Origin: Anaeromyxobacter soli | GTDB lineage: Bacteria > Myxococcota > Myxococcia > Myxococcales > Anaeromyxobacteraceae | Direction of reading: 5' to 3' | Assembly (NCBI RefSeq): GCF_022808855.1 | Contig: NZ_JAKZLF010000001.1 | Location: 308,597-372,596, forward strand | Length of the DNA stretch: 64,000 nt | Shown: positions 51,695 through 59,726 of the stretch, one piece after another | Layout: each line of letters starts with the position of its first letter | Position numbering within the stretch: the first letter of the stretch is position 1 | Made by a program: the position numbers and the translations under genes | Notes under the pieces: model-generated | What the model was told of the DNA's origin: nothing | Databases searched by the model: none | What the model saw: only the letters and a program-made list of their open reading frames with translations

Positions 51695-52525
51695 TCACAG
51701 GAACACGTCGCGCCGCACCCCGGCGGACGCGGGGTTCATCCGCGCGTACACGTCGAGCAGCGTCTCGACCGCTCTCCCCCCTGCGTCGCCGACGTCCACC
51801 GAGAAGTCGTTCACGTACAGGTCGATGTGCTGGCGCATCACCGCCTCGTCCATCTCCTGCGCGTGCCGCCTCACGTACTCGGTCACGAGCGGCCGCCGCG
51901 CCAGCGCGTGCAGGGTGCTCTCGCGGACGAGGCGCTCGAGCGCGCGGAGCACGTCGCGGTCGAGGGTCCTGCGCGCGACGATGCCGCCGAGCGGGATGGG
52001 CGCGCCCGTCTGGCGCTCCCAGTGCTCGCCGAGGTCGAGCAGCTTCACGAGCCCCTTCGCCGCGTAGGTGAAGCGACCCTCGTGGATGATGACGCCCGCG
52101 TCCACCGCGCCGCCGAGGACGGCGTCCTCGATGTCGGAGAACACCCGGAACTGCTTGTGCGCCGCCGCCGGGTAGGCGAGCGAGAAGAGGAGGTGGGCGG
52201 TGGTGTCTCGGCCTGGCACCGCCACCCGCATCGTCTCCGGCCGGAACGCGTCGACGCCGGGCCGCGCGACGAGCAGCGGCCCCACGCCGCGGCCGAGCGC
52301 GCCGCCCGACCGGAGGAGCGCGTAGTCGCCCGCGATGGCCGGCACGACGCCGTAGCTCACCTTGCTCACGTCGAGCCGGCCCGCCCTCGCCCACTCGTTC
52401 AGCGTCTGCACGTCCTCGTGGACGACGTCGAGGCGGAGCTCGCCCGTGTCGATCGCGCCGTTCACCAGCGCGTCGAAGATGAAGGTGTCGTTGGGACAGG
52501 GCGAGATGCCGAGCGTGAGTCTCAT
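51695..52525 (-). CDS. mqnD: menaquinone biosynthesis enzyme MqnD (1,4-dihydroxy-6-naphthoate synthase)
   Basis: This 276-residue protein is MqnD, which converts cyclic de-hypoxanthinyl futalosine to 1,4-dihydroxy-6-naphthoate in the futalosine pathway to menaquinone. SPCPNDTFIFDALVNG at 8-23 is the MqnD signature, and VSKVSYGVVPAIAG and PGRDTTAHLL (substrate loop) follow. The other futalosine genes are elsewhere. An A/T-rich segment (tatatgat) about 50 bases upstream of its ATG is a good -10 candidate. Confidence 0.93.
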   Translation of the reverse strand: MRLTLGISPCPNDTFIFDALVNGAIDTGELRLDVVHEDVQTLNEWARAGRLDVSKVSYGVVPAIAGDYALLRSGGALGRGVGPLLVARPGVDAFRPETMRVAVPGRDTTAHLLFSLAYPAAAHKQFRVFSDIEDAVLGGAVDAGVIIHEGRFTYAAKGLVKLLDLGEHWERQTGAPIPLGGIVARRTLDRDVLRALERLVRESTLHALARRPLVTEYVRRHAQEMDEAVMRQHIDLYVNDFSVDVGDAGGRAVETLLDVYARMNPASAGVRRDVFL

Positions 52526-52570
52526 CGCGTGCCGGTCGATCGAGTGGAGCCGCACGGGCGCGGCCGGGCG

Positions 52571-52580
52571 CATCATATAC
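52571..52580 (-). promoter_or_regulatory. possible -10 element of mqnD
   Basis: On the minus strand the bases read GTATATGATG, an A/T-rich island in very G+C-rich sequence 46-55 bases upstream of the mqnD ATG. A matching -35 element is not obvious. Confidence 0.3.
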
Positions 52581-52643
52581 GCGGCGGCGGCGGGGCGCGT
52601 CCGGAGCCGCTCGCGGCGCGCGCCCGGCCGGGCGAGCGCCCCG

Positions 52644-54386
52644 TCAGCGCAGCCCGACGGTGTAGGCGATCCCGAGCGACGGCGCGAGCTTCGTCCAGGA
52701 GAGCTCCGGGACGTTGGAGAGCTCCTTGTGCCCGGCGACGCCGAGCCGGAGCGACCAGCGATCGGCGAGATCGAGCTCGAGCGTCGCCCCGGCCGCGAGC
52801 GCCGTGTCGGCGCGGACGGCGCGCAGCCCCGGGTCGAGCGCGTCGTACGTGCGCCAAGCGAGGCTCGCGTCGAGGCCGGCGCGCGCCCGCGGCCCGAGCT
52901 CGAGGCGCAGCCCCACGCGCGGCCCCTGCTCGAAGGACGCCAGCGCGGGCTCGCGGGCACCGTCCCGGACGCCTCGCCAGGCGAGGGTCGCGCTGCCGCG
53001 CCCGCCGAGGAGCAGGGTGAGGTCGACCTCGCCGAGCTGGCGCAGGCCACCGTACGGCGCGGCGATCTCGGTGTGGAACGACTCCCACCGGGCGAGATAG
53101 GTCGCGCCCAGGGAGGTCTCGGTGGAGAGCGGGACCCGCGCCGCGCCGAGCGCGCGCGGCGCCGTGAGGTACGGTGCGCCGCCGAGGTCCTGGCGATCGT
53201 AGCCGCCCTCGGCGAGGAGGTAGCGGGCGCCCCTCCCCGCCTGCCACCCCGCGGCCACGCCGCCGCCGCGCAGGTCGAGCACGTCGTAGCGCGCCTGCTC
53301 GCGGAGCTGGGCGGTCGCGCGCAGGAACGGGCCGCTCTCGCCGGCCGGCGAGAAGCGTCCCACCGCGGTGATCCCGGTGTCGGCGTCGCCCGTCCCGCTG
53401 CGGACGCGGCTCGCGTCGGGCGTGAGATCGACGTTCGAGTCCCAGCCCGACTCGGCGAAGATCGACAGGCCGAGGCGGCCGCCGCGGCGGGCGAGTCGCG
53501 CGAGCCCGAGCGCGGTCTGGCCGAGCTCCGGGTCGGTGCTCGCGCGCTCGAGCAGCCGGGCCGCGTCGTCGGAGCGGCCGGCGCGCAGCGCCACGAGGCC
53601 GCGGTAGAACTCGGCCGCCTCGCGGTGCTCGGCGGAGCGCTCGGCGACGGCGAGGGACGCGTCGGCGCGCGAGTCCTCCCCGAGCTCGTACAGGCAGATG
53701 CCCTCGAGCAGCGCCGCCGCCCCGCCCCCGTCCCCGCGCGCCTCCGCGAACGCCGCGGCGGCCGCGCGCCGATCCCCGGCGCGCATGAGCCGGAGCCCGC
53801 GCTCGAAGGGCTCCTCCGGCCCGGCGTGCGCCACGCCGTAGCGATCCGCGCGCCGCTCGCCGAGCACCCGCGCCTCCTCGCAGTAGGCGCGCGCAGAGGC
53901 CGCCCGGCCGCGGCGGCCCTGCTCCTCGCAGCGCGCGAGGTACCAGGAGATCGCGTCGCGCGGCGGCTCGCCCGCGAGCAGGGCCGCGAGCTGGCCGCGC
54001 AGGCGCGTCGCGAGCTCGCGGAGGTGCGGCTCCCCGCGGGCCTCCACGCCGGCGAGCAGCCGGTCCGCGCGCGCGTAGAGGCGGGCGCCGTGGCACGCGA
54101 GCGCGTGGTAGTAGTCGAGCAGCGCGTCGCCGCCCGGGGCCGCTCCCCACGACTCGAACTGGTCCAGCGCCTCGCCGGCGCGGCCGAGCTTCGCGAGCGC
54201 CGCGCCCGCGTAGCCGCGCGCGCGCTCCGAGCCGAGCTCCTCCGCGCGGCGGAACTCGGCGAGCGCCTCCTCGTAGCGGGACTCGCGAAAGAGCCGGGCG
54301 CCGGCGAGCACGTGCTCGTCGGCGCCCGAGCCTCCGCTCGCGAGCGACAGCCCGAGCAGGGCGACCGCGACGGCGGGGGCGAGCAT
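52644..54386 (-). CDS. outer-membrane protein with N-terminal TPR repeats and C-terminal beta-barrel (Slam-like)
   Basis: This 580-residue protein starts with a signal (MLAPAVAVALLGLSLASG), continues with TPR-like helical repeats to about residue 310 (for example LAGARLFRESRYEEALAEF) and ends in alternating beta strands from FAESGWDSNVDLTPD to residue 580. The order fits TPR plus outer-membrane barrel proteins such as the Slam/DUF560 type or similar export pores. The last residues, TVGLR, do not end in the usual aromatic residue, so the barrel assignment is moderate. It begins five bases after the stop of the Ala-rich exported protein gene, so the two are cotranscribed and may act together. 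Confidence 0.7.
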   Translation of the reverse strand: MLAPAVAVALLGLSLASGGSGADEHVLAGARLFRESRYEEALAEFRRAEELGSERARGYAGAALAKLGRAGEALDQFESWGAAPGGDALLDYYHALACHGARLYARADRLLAGVEARGEPHLRELATRLRGQLAALLAGEPPRDAISWYLARCEEQGRRGRAASARAYCEEARVLGERRADRYGVAHAGPEEPFERGLRLMRAGDRRAAAAAFAEARGDGGGAAALLEGICLYELGEDSRADASLAVAERSAEHREAAEFYRGLVALRAGRSDDAARLLERASTDPELGQTALGLARLARRGGRLGLSIFAESGWDSNVDLTPDASRVRSGTGDADTGITAVGRFSPAGESGPFLRATAQLREQARYDVLDLRGGGVAAGWQAGRGARYLLAEGGYDRQDLGGAPYLTAPRALGAARVPLSTETSLGATYLARWESFHTEIAAPYGGLRQLGEVDLTLLLGGRGSATLAWRGVRDGAREPALASFEQGPRVGLRLELGPRARAGLDASLAWRTYDALDPGLRAVRADTALAAGATLELDLADRWSLRLGVAGHKELSNVPELSWTKLAPSLGIAYTVGLR

Positions 54387-54391
54387 CGTCG

Positions 54392-54817
54392 CTAGCGGCG
54401 GCCGGTGTTGGTGGGCGGGACGTACGGGGTCGGCTGGCTCCGCGTCGTGCGCGCGGTCTCCGCCCGGGTCTGGCCCGCGGCGGCGTGCGCGTCGGAGCTC
54501 GCGGCGCCCGCGGCGCTCGCAGCGGCGGCGTGCGCGGCGGCGTTCGCAGCGTGCGCCCGCGCGTCGCGGGCCGAGTCCTGCGCCTGGGCGTGGGCGGCGC
54601 GCTGCGCGTCGCCCTGCTTGCCGAACGCGATGTTCTCGTGGACGTAGGTGGCGCGCTCCGAGGCCTGGCTCGGCAGCGTGGGCGGCGTCGCGGGCGCGTC
54701 GGCCTTGTCGGCGAGGGCGCCGTCCGCGGCGTCCTTCGTCTCCACGTCGTCGGCGAGCCCGGCCCGGGCGAAGAGGATCCCTGCGAGTGCGGCGGTGATG
54801 ACCCACATGCGCTTCAT
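54392..54817 (-). CDS. small Ala-rich exported protein
   Basis: This 141-residue protein has a Sec signal (MKRMWVITAALAGILFARAGLA) and a mature chain rich in Ala, His, Ser and Asp (AAHAAAASAAGAASSDAHAAAG), probably helical or disordered. AAGGAGAGACAAGC gives an excellent ribosome site for the ATG at 54817. I recognise no family. The neighbouring TPR/beta-barrel gene follows at once, so this protein may be its substrate or partner. An upstream start would add non-coding-like sequence. Confidence 0.7.
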   Translation of the reverse strand: MKRMWVITAALAGILFARAGLADDVETKDAADGALADKADAPATPPTLPSQASERATYVHENIAFGKQGDAQRAAHAQAQDSARDARAHAANAAAHAAAASAAGAASSDAHAAAGQTRAETARTTRSQPTPYVPPTNTGRR

Positions 54818-54919
54818 GCTTGTCTCTCCTTTTTGGCCGCACCGAGCGGCCGGCTGCCCGGAGAGCAACCGGTATGCCGCGCGGATCCTCGCGAGATCAC
54901 GTGCCCTCCCTCGATGCGC

Positions 54920-54959
54920 CCGTACGCCGCGGTACAGGTGTTCGTACCGGTGCGTACGG
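54920..54959. promoter_or_regulatory. 16-base inverted repeat between divergent envelope-protein genes
   Basis: CCGTACGCCGCGGTAC at 54920-54935 and GTACCGGTGCGTACGG at 54944-54959 are inverted copies that match at 14 of 16 positions, separated by 8 bases. The element is centred 122 bases from the start of the Ala-rich protein gene and 54 bases from the start of the gene at 54994. It is the best operator candidate in the window and could control both divergent units. Confidence 0.5.
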
Positions 54960-54993
54960 CCCGGGCTCCCACGCGGGGCGCTCGAGCCGAGGG

Positions 54994-55803
54994 GTGAGCA
55001 CCTTTGGGCTCGTGAGCCGTACCGCCGCGGCCTTGCTGCTCCTCGCCCTCGCCTCCCCGGCGACGGCGGTCGAGGTGCGCTCGCCGCCCGGCGCGCTGCA
55101 CGGCTTCCCCTCCATGTCCGACGCGCGGGGCGCGGTGGTCGCCGACGGCGAGCTCTCCCAGGAGCGCCGCGGAGACCGGCTCGTCGTTCACGCCCGATGG
55201 GTGTTCCGCGACGGGCGGCGGGCGGAGGAGACCGACACGTTCCGGGTCGGGGCCGAGCTCGAGCAGGAGCGGTTCGCCTGGATCGAGACGCTGCGCGGCG
55301 AGGAGCAGCGCCGGTTCGAGGTGGACTTCGCCACCGGCGAGGCGCGTTCGGTCGTCCGGCGCGGAGATCGGATGGAGCGAGAGCGCGCGAAGCTCGACCT
55401 CCCGGCCGGCCGCTCGTTCGCAGGCTACGGCACGGCCCTCGCGGCGAGTCAGCTCCCCCTCGAGCCGGGTGGAGCGTCGGAGCTCACCTTCGTCGCGTTC
55501 ACGCCGAAGCCGCGCGTGGTGACCCTCGTGGTACGCGACGACGGCCCGGAGGACATCCCTGCGGCGGAGCGGCGGATCGCGTGCGACCGCTTCACGCTCC
55601 ACCCGAAGCTCCCCCTCCCCCTCCGCCCGTTCGTGCACGCGCCGGACGCGCACCTCTGGTTCACGCGGCGTGCGCCGCGGGCGCTCGTCCGCGCCGAGCA
55701 GGAGCTCGTGGCGAAGGATGATCCGCGGGTCGTCATCGACGTGATCCCGCGCGGAAGCGTTCAGGCGCGCTCCCCTGGCCGCCGCTCGCCAGCCGGCCGC
55801 TGA
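54994..55803 (+). CDS. exported protein of unknown function
   Basis: This 269-residue protein has a signal peptide (LVSRTAAALLLLALASPATA) from a GTG start; a second GTG six codons later would also give a signal. The mature part is rich in beta-forming stretches (ERRGDRLVVHARWVFRDG, LEPGGASELTFVAF, FTLHPKLPLPLRPFVHAP) and may be a DUF3108- or DUF6134-like domain, but I cannot assign it firmly. It lies divergently from the TPR/beta-barrel pair across the inverted repeat at 54920-54959, which suggests linked control. Confidence 0.65.
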   Translation: MSTFGLVSRTAAALLLLALASPATAVEVRSPPGALHGFPSMSDARGAVVADGELSQERRGDRLVVHARWVFRDGRRAEETDTFRVGAELEQERFAWIETLRGEEQRRFEVDFATGEARSVVRRGDRMERERAKLDLPAGRSFAGYGTALAASQLPLEPGGASELTFVAFTPKPRVVTLVVRDDGPEDIPAAERRIACDRFTLHPKLPLPLRPFVHAPDAHLWFTRRAPRALVRAEQELVAKDDPRVVIDVIPRGSVQARSPGRRSPAGR

Positions 55804-55928
55804 TCCCCCAGGGGTCCTCGCCGGCACCCCGATCGCGCCTGCCCGAACAGACCCCGTGCCCTAGGATCCGGACGGGCGCCCGCCTCGGCGTGGTTCGGGC
55901 GGGATCTCGACCGGCCCGGGGGTGAAGG

Positions 55929-57236
55929 ATGGGCATCGACCTCGTCGGCAAGGCGAAGCGCGTCCGCGTCTACACGAGCGAGGACGACCGCGTCGGGCGG
56001 AGCCCGGCGGCGCACGCGGTCCTCGAGTACCTGCGCCGGGAGAACGCGCAGGGCGCGACGCTCCTCCGCGCGGCGAGCGGCTTCGGCGCCGCGGGGGAGC
56101 TCCACACCGCCGGGCTCGTCGACATCGCGCCTCACCTGCCGGTGATCGTGGAGTGGATCGACCGGCCCGAGGTGGTCGAGCGGCTCCTGCCCCGGGTGAA
56201 GGAGCTCGTGCCGCACGGCCTCATCACCGTGGACGACACCGAGATCGTGCTGCACGCGCCGCACCCGGTGCGGGACCTCCCCGCGACGATGACCGCCGCC
56301 GACGTGATGTCGCGCGACGTGGTCTCGGCGGCGAGCGACACGCCCCTTCGCGAGGTCGTGGAGGCGCTGCTCGGCAAGCCGTACCGCGCCGTGCCGGTCG
56401 TCGACGACGGCGTGCCCGTCGGGATCGTCACGGGCTCGGATCTCGTCCGCAAGGGCGGCCTCGGCGTGCGGCTCGATCTCGCCGCGACCCTCGAGCGCCC
56501 GGAGCTGCAGGAGCTCCTGCAGCGGCTCTCCCGCTCGAGCCTCGTCGCCGCCGACGTCATGACGAGGCCCCCGGTGACGGTCGAGGCCGGGACGCCGCTG
56601 CCGGACGTGGCCGCGCGGATGGCGCGACTGCGCCTGAAGCGGATGCCGGTCGTGAGCGACCACGGCAAGCTCGTCGGCGTCGTGGCCCGCGTCGATCTGC
56701 TCCGGGCCGCGGCCCGCAGCCTCGACACCGCCGCGCCGGGCTCGGGGGCGGCGGCGCGGGCCCTCGGCCTCGCCCGGGACACGCCGCTCGCGCGCGTGAT
56801 GCGGCGCGACTTCCCCCTCGTGCGGCCGGAGACGCCGCTCGCGGAGGTGTTCCAGGCCGTCGTCGCGACGCGGCTGAACCGAGCCCTGGTGGTGGACGCC
56901 GAGCACCGGGTGGTGGGGCTCGTCACGGACGCGGAGCTGCTCGAGCGGATCACCCCCGCGCTCAGGCCGGGCGCGCTGCGCTCGCTCATGAGCCGGCTCC
57001 CGTTCGCGCACCCGGGGCCGGAGGAGATCACGCTGGAGCGTCACGCCCACGCGCGCACGGCGGCGGATCTGATGACGAGCGAGGTCGCCCTCGCCCGCGA
57101 GGACACGCCCGTCGCCGAGGCGATCGGCCTCATGCTGGCGGGTAACCACAAGGTCCTCGCCGTGACCGACGCGGGCGGGCACCTCGTCGGCATGGTGGAC
57201 CGCTCGGACCTGCTGCACGGCCTCATCCCAGGCTAG
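55929..57236 (+). CDS. DUF190 domain fused to four CBS domains
   Basis: This 435-residue cytoplasmic protein has an N-terminal DUF190 (UPF0166) domain (about 1-115, [24 protein letters not shown]) and four CBS motifs. These occur as two pairs, with [11 protein letters not shown] and [12 protein letters not shown] starting the first pair, a third around [12 protein letters not shown] and the last around [18 protein letters not shown] pairs bind adenosyl ligands such as AMP, ATP or SAM and often control enzymes or channels. DUF190 in stand-alone form is linked to PII-like or fluoride-channel (CrcB) partners. No channel lies next to it. Confidence 0.9.
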   Translation: MGIDLVGKAKRVRVYTSEDDRVGRSPAAHAVLEYLRRENAQGATLLRAASGFGAAGELHTAGLVDIAPHLPVIVEWIDRPEVVERLLPRVKELVPHGLITVDDTEIVLHAPHPVRDLPATMTAADVMSRDVVSAASDTPLREVVEALLGKPYRAVPVVDDGVPVGIVTGSDLVRKGGLGVRLDLAATLERPELQELLQRLSRSSLVAADVMTRPPVTVEAGTPLPDVAARMARLRLKRMPVVSDHGKLVGVVARVDLLRAAARSLDTAAPGSGAAARALGLARDTPLARVMRRDFPLVRPETPLAEVFQAVVATRLNRALVVDAEHRVVGLVTDAELLERITPALRPGALRSLMSRLPFAHPGPEEITLERHAHARTAADLMTSEVALAREDTPVAEAIGLMLAGNHKVLAVTDAGGHLVGMVDRSDLLHGLIPG

Positions 57237-57346
57237 CAGGCGCGAAGGGCGCGGGCGCGCGGAGCTTGCGCGCGGGTGGCCGTGTGAGATATCCGCCCGT
57301 CCGGGGGCGCGAGGGACGGCCTCGCCCCGCGCCGAGAGAGGGACGC

Positions 57347-58069
57347 ATGGGACGCATCTTCGAGACTCGCAAGGCCACGATGTTCGCCCGCTGGAACCGG
57401 ATGGCGAAGGTCTTCACCCGGATCAGCAAGGACATCGCCATCGCCGTGAAGGGGAGCGGGCCCAACCCGGACAACAACCCCGCGCTCCGGCGCGCGCTGC
57501 AGAACGCCCGCGGCGCCAACATGCCGAAGGACAAGGTCGAGGCCGCCATCAAGCGGGCGAGCGGCCAGGACCAGCAGGCGTACGAGGTGGTCGTCTACGA
57601 GGGCTACGCGCCGCACGGCGTCGCCGTGATGGTGGAGACCGCCACCGACAACGTGGTCCGGACCGTGGCGAACGTCCGGATGCACTTCAAGAACAACGGC
57701 GGCAACCTCGGCACGACCGGCAGCGTGGCGTTCCAGTTCCGCAGGATGGGCGTCTTCCGCCTCGCGCCCGAGGGGATCGACCTCGACGCGATCGAGCTCG
57801 ACCTCATCGATCACGGCCTCGAGGAGATGGGCGAGGGGACCGGCGAGAAGGGCGAGAAGCAGATCGTCATCCGCAGCGCGTTCGAGAGCTTCGGCCAGCT
57901 CCAGGCGGCCATCGAGGAGCGGAAGCTCCCCCTCCTCTCCGCCGAGTCGGAGTACGTGGCCCAGACGCCGGTCGAGCTCCCGGAGGACCAGGCGAAGGAG
58001 GTCCTCGAGCTGGTGGACGCGCTGGAGCAGGACGAGGACGTCCAGCGGGTTTTCCATAACCTCGCGTGA
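57347..58069 (+). CDS. yebC: YebC/PmpR-type transcription regulator or translation factor
   Basis: This 240-residue protein is in the YebC/TACO1 family, whose members regulate transcription or assist translation of proline-rich stretches. The N-terminus ([21 protein letters not shown]) and the block [29 protein letters not shown] are strongly conserved. GAGAGAGGGACGC precedes the ATG. It is 110 bases downstream of the CBS gene on the same strand and converges on the methyltransferase gene. Confidence 0.93.
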   Translation: MGRIFETRKATMFARWNRMAKVFTRISKDIAIAVKGSGPNPDNNPALRRALQNARGANMPKDKVEAAIKRASGQDQQAYEVVVYEGYAPHGVAVMVETATDNVVRTVANVRMHFKNNGGNLGTTGSVAFQFRRMGVFRLAPEGIDLDAIELDLIDHGLEEMGEGTGEKGEKQIVIRSAFESFGQLQAAIEERKLPLLSAESEYVAQTPVELPEDQAKEVLELVDALEQDEDVQRVFHNLA

Positions 58070-58125
58070 GGTGCTCGGCGCACGATACCGGGCCTGCGAC
58101 GGGCGTCCTCGCTCGTCGCGCCTGC

Positions 58126-58146
58126 GGCGTACGGAAGCAGTACGCC
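58126..58146. terminator. stem-loop between convergent yebC and methyltransferase genes
   Basis: GGCGTAC and GTACGCC can pair over a 7-base loop in the 165-base gap. No U-tract adjoins it. Confidence 0.3.
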
Positions 58147-58234
58147 TCGGCGCTCCTCGCTGCGGGTGCCCGTCTCGGCTCCGGTCTCATGCGCCTCGAA
58201 GGCAGCGACCGCGCTTCGAGCCGAACGCCGTGCT

Positions 58235-58663
58235 TCAAGGGACCTGCCGCTCCGGGATGATCCAGAGGAACACCCGCGCGCCGCCGGCGACGGCGGTGCG
58301 CTGGGGCTCCCAGTCGCCCATGTCGTGGGCGTGGGAGACGACCCGCGTGCCCGGCCGGAGCTCCCGGAGCAGCTTCGGCCGGAGCCGCAGGTTCACCTCG
58401 GGCCACAGGTACAGCATCACGACCGTCGCCGGCCCGAGGTCGGTCTCGAAGAGATCGCCCTCGCGGAGCTCCACCTTCTCCTCGACGCCCGCGGCGCGCG
58501 CGTTCTCCCGCGCCTCGCGGATCCGCTGGGGATCGAGGTCCACGCCGACCGCGCGGGCGCCGCGCTTCGCCGCGGCGATCACGATCCGCCCATCGCCGCA
58601 GCCGAGGTCGTAGACCACGTCCCCGGCCCGGACGTCCGCGAGCGCGAGCATCCGGTCGACCAC
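58235..58663 (-). CDS. class I SAM-dependent methyltransferase, N-terminus uncertain
   Basis: The last 142 residues form a Rossmann methyltransferase domain: SAM motif VYDLGCGDGRIVIAAA, acidic loop GVDLDPQRIR, and LWPEVNLRLRPKLLRELRPG. Related proteins start about 50 residues earlier with DVPYEPSAPEVVDRML. Here DVPYEPSAPE is readable in the same frame upstream of the GTG at 58663, but no start codon is visible in that frame. A signal-peptide-like sequence (RALLALALLG) lies in another frame about 45 codons upstream. The 5' end may be broken by a frameshift in a G+C-rich stretch, or use a start I cannot see. The true gene is longer than the interval given. Confidence 0.75.
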   Translation of the reverse strand: MVDRMLALADVRAGDVVYDLGCGDGRIVIAAAKRGARAVGVDLDPQRIREARENARAAGVEEKVELREGDLFETDLGPATVVMLYLWPEVNLRLRPKLLRELRPGTRVVSHAHDMGDWEPQRTAVAGGARVFLWIIPERQVP

Positions 58664-58954
58664 CTCGGGGGCGCTCGGCTCGTAGGGGACGTCCAGCTTC
58701 GGCGCAGGCGCGGCGCTGCCCCGTCCCGGCGCGGCGAGGGCAGCCCCGCCCGAGCCCGGCGCGGCGACCGAGGAGCGCGAGCGCCAGGAGCGCGCGCGGC
58801 GCTCCTCCTCCGCGGAGCGTCCCGATCCCCGGCCGAAGACCGCACGGCCCCTTCGCCCGCCATGACCACCTCCGCGCCTCGCCCTGTCGGCGCGAAGATG
58901 CGTTGCGGCCTCGCGCGGCGCATCCCGCAGGAGAGGCGTCGCCCCGGACGCGAA

Positions 58955-59521
58955 CTACCGCGCCGGCGGCGCCGCGCGCGCAGCGGGGCCCGGCGGCTCG
59001 ACCACGCCGCGGCGCGCGCGGATCTCCCGGACGATCTCGCCGTCCACGGACCTTTCGAGGAGCCGGCGCATGGCGGGGAAGATGACCTTCTCCTCCCGCT
59101 CGAGGTGCGCGACGAAGTGCCGCTCGAGCTCCGCCGTGGCGGCGCCGACGACGGGCGCGAGCGCCGCCAGGCGGCCCGGCTCGCGCGCGAGCTCCTCGCA
59201 CGCGCCCACGAGGATCGCGAGCGGCGCATCGTGCTCGGCGTGCTCCCGCGTCATCGTGTCGAGCTCCGCATCCACGGCCGGGTCGCGCCCGCGCAGCCGC
59301 GGCAGGATCGAGCGCTCCTCGTCCTGCGCGTGGAGCGGCAGCGCCTGCGTGAAGTAGCGGCGCACGCGGGCCGCCGCCTCGGGGACCGCGGCTGCTTCGG
59401 CCGGACCCGCCTCGGCGATCCGGCGCGCGAGGCCGAGGAAGGAGCGGATGCGCTCGTGGCATTCGAGCAGGAGGTCGACCGAGTCTCCGGGCGCCGCGGT
59501 GCCTCCGATGCGGGTCAGCAT
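58955..59521 (-). CDS. hemerythrin-like HHE-domain protein
   Basis: This 188-residue protein has the hemerythrin cation-binding helices: LLECHERIRSFL, ALPLHAQDEERSILPRLRG, REHAEHDAPL and FVAHLEREEKVIFPAM, which provide His and Glu ligands for a di-iron site. It fits the HHE family more clearly than the protein at 22718-23230. The gene is monocistronic, with GAGGAGGCG before its ATG. Oxygen, NO or iron handling is the likely role. Confidence 0.88.
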   Translation of the reverse strand: MLTRIGGTAAPGDSVDLLLECHERIRSFLGLARRIAEAGPAEAAAVPEAAARVRRYFTQALPLHAQDEERSILPRLRGRDPAVDAELDTMTREHAEHDAPLAILVGACEELAREPGRLAALAPVVGAATAELERHFVAHLEREEKVIFPAMRRLLERSVDGEIVREIRARRGVVEPPGPAARAAPPAR

Positions 59522-59726
59522 GTGCTCGCCTCCTCGTCCGTCCGGGACGCTTCGCACGGCGGCGTGCCGCGCTCGCGCGATTCAATGCGAAGCCCCTGCC
59601 ATCCGCAGGATCCCGCCGGATCCGTGGGATCTTGCGCGGGCCACGCGAGCGAGGCACCCGGATTTCGGTGAGGCAGCACGCGCCGTCGGTGGTGCACTGT
59701 CCCCGCGGTGCTCGCCGCCCGCGCCG

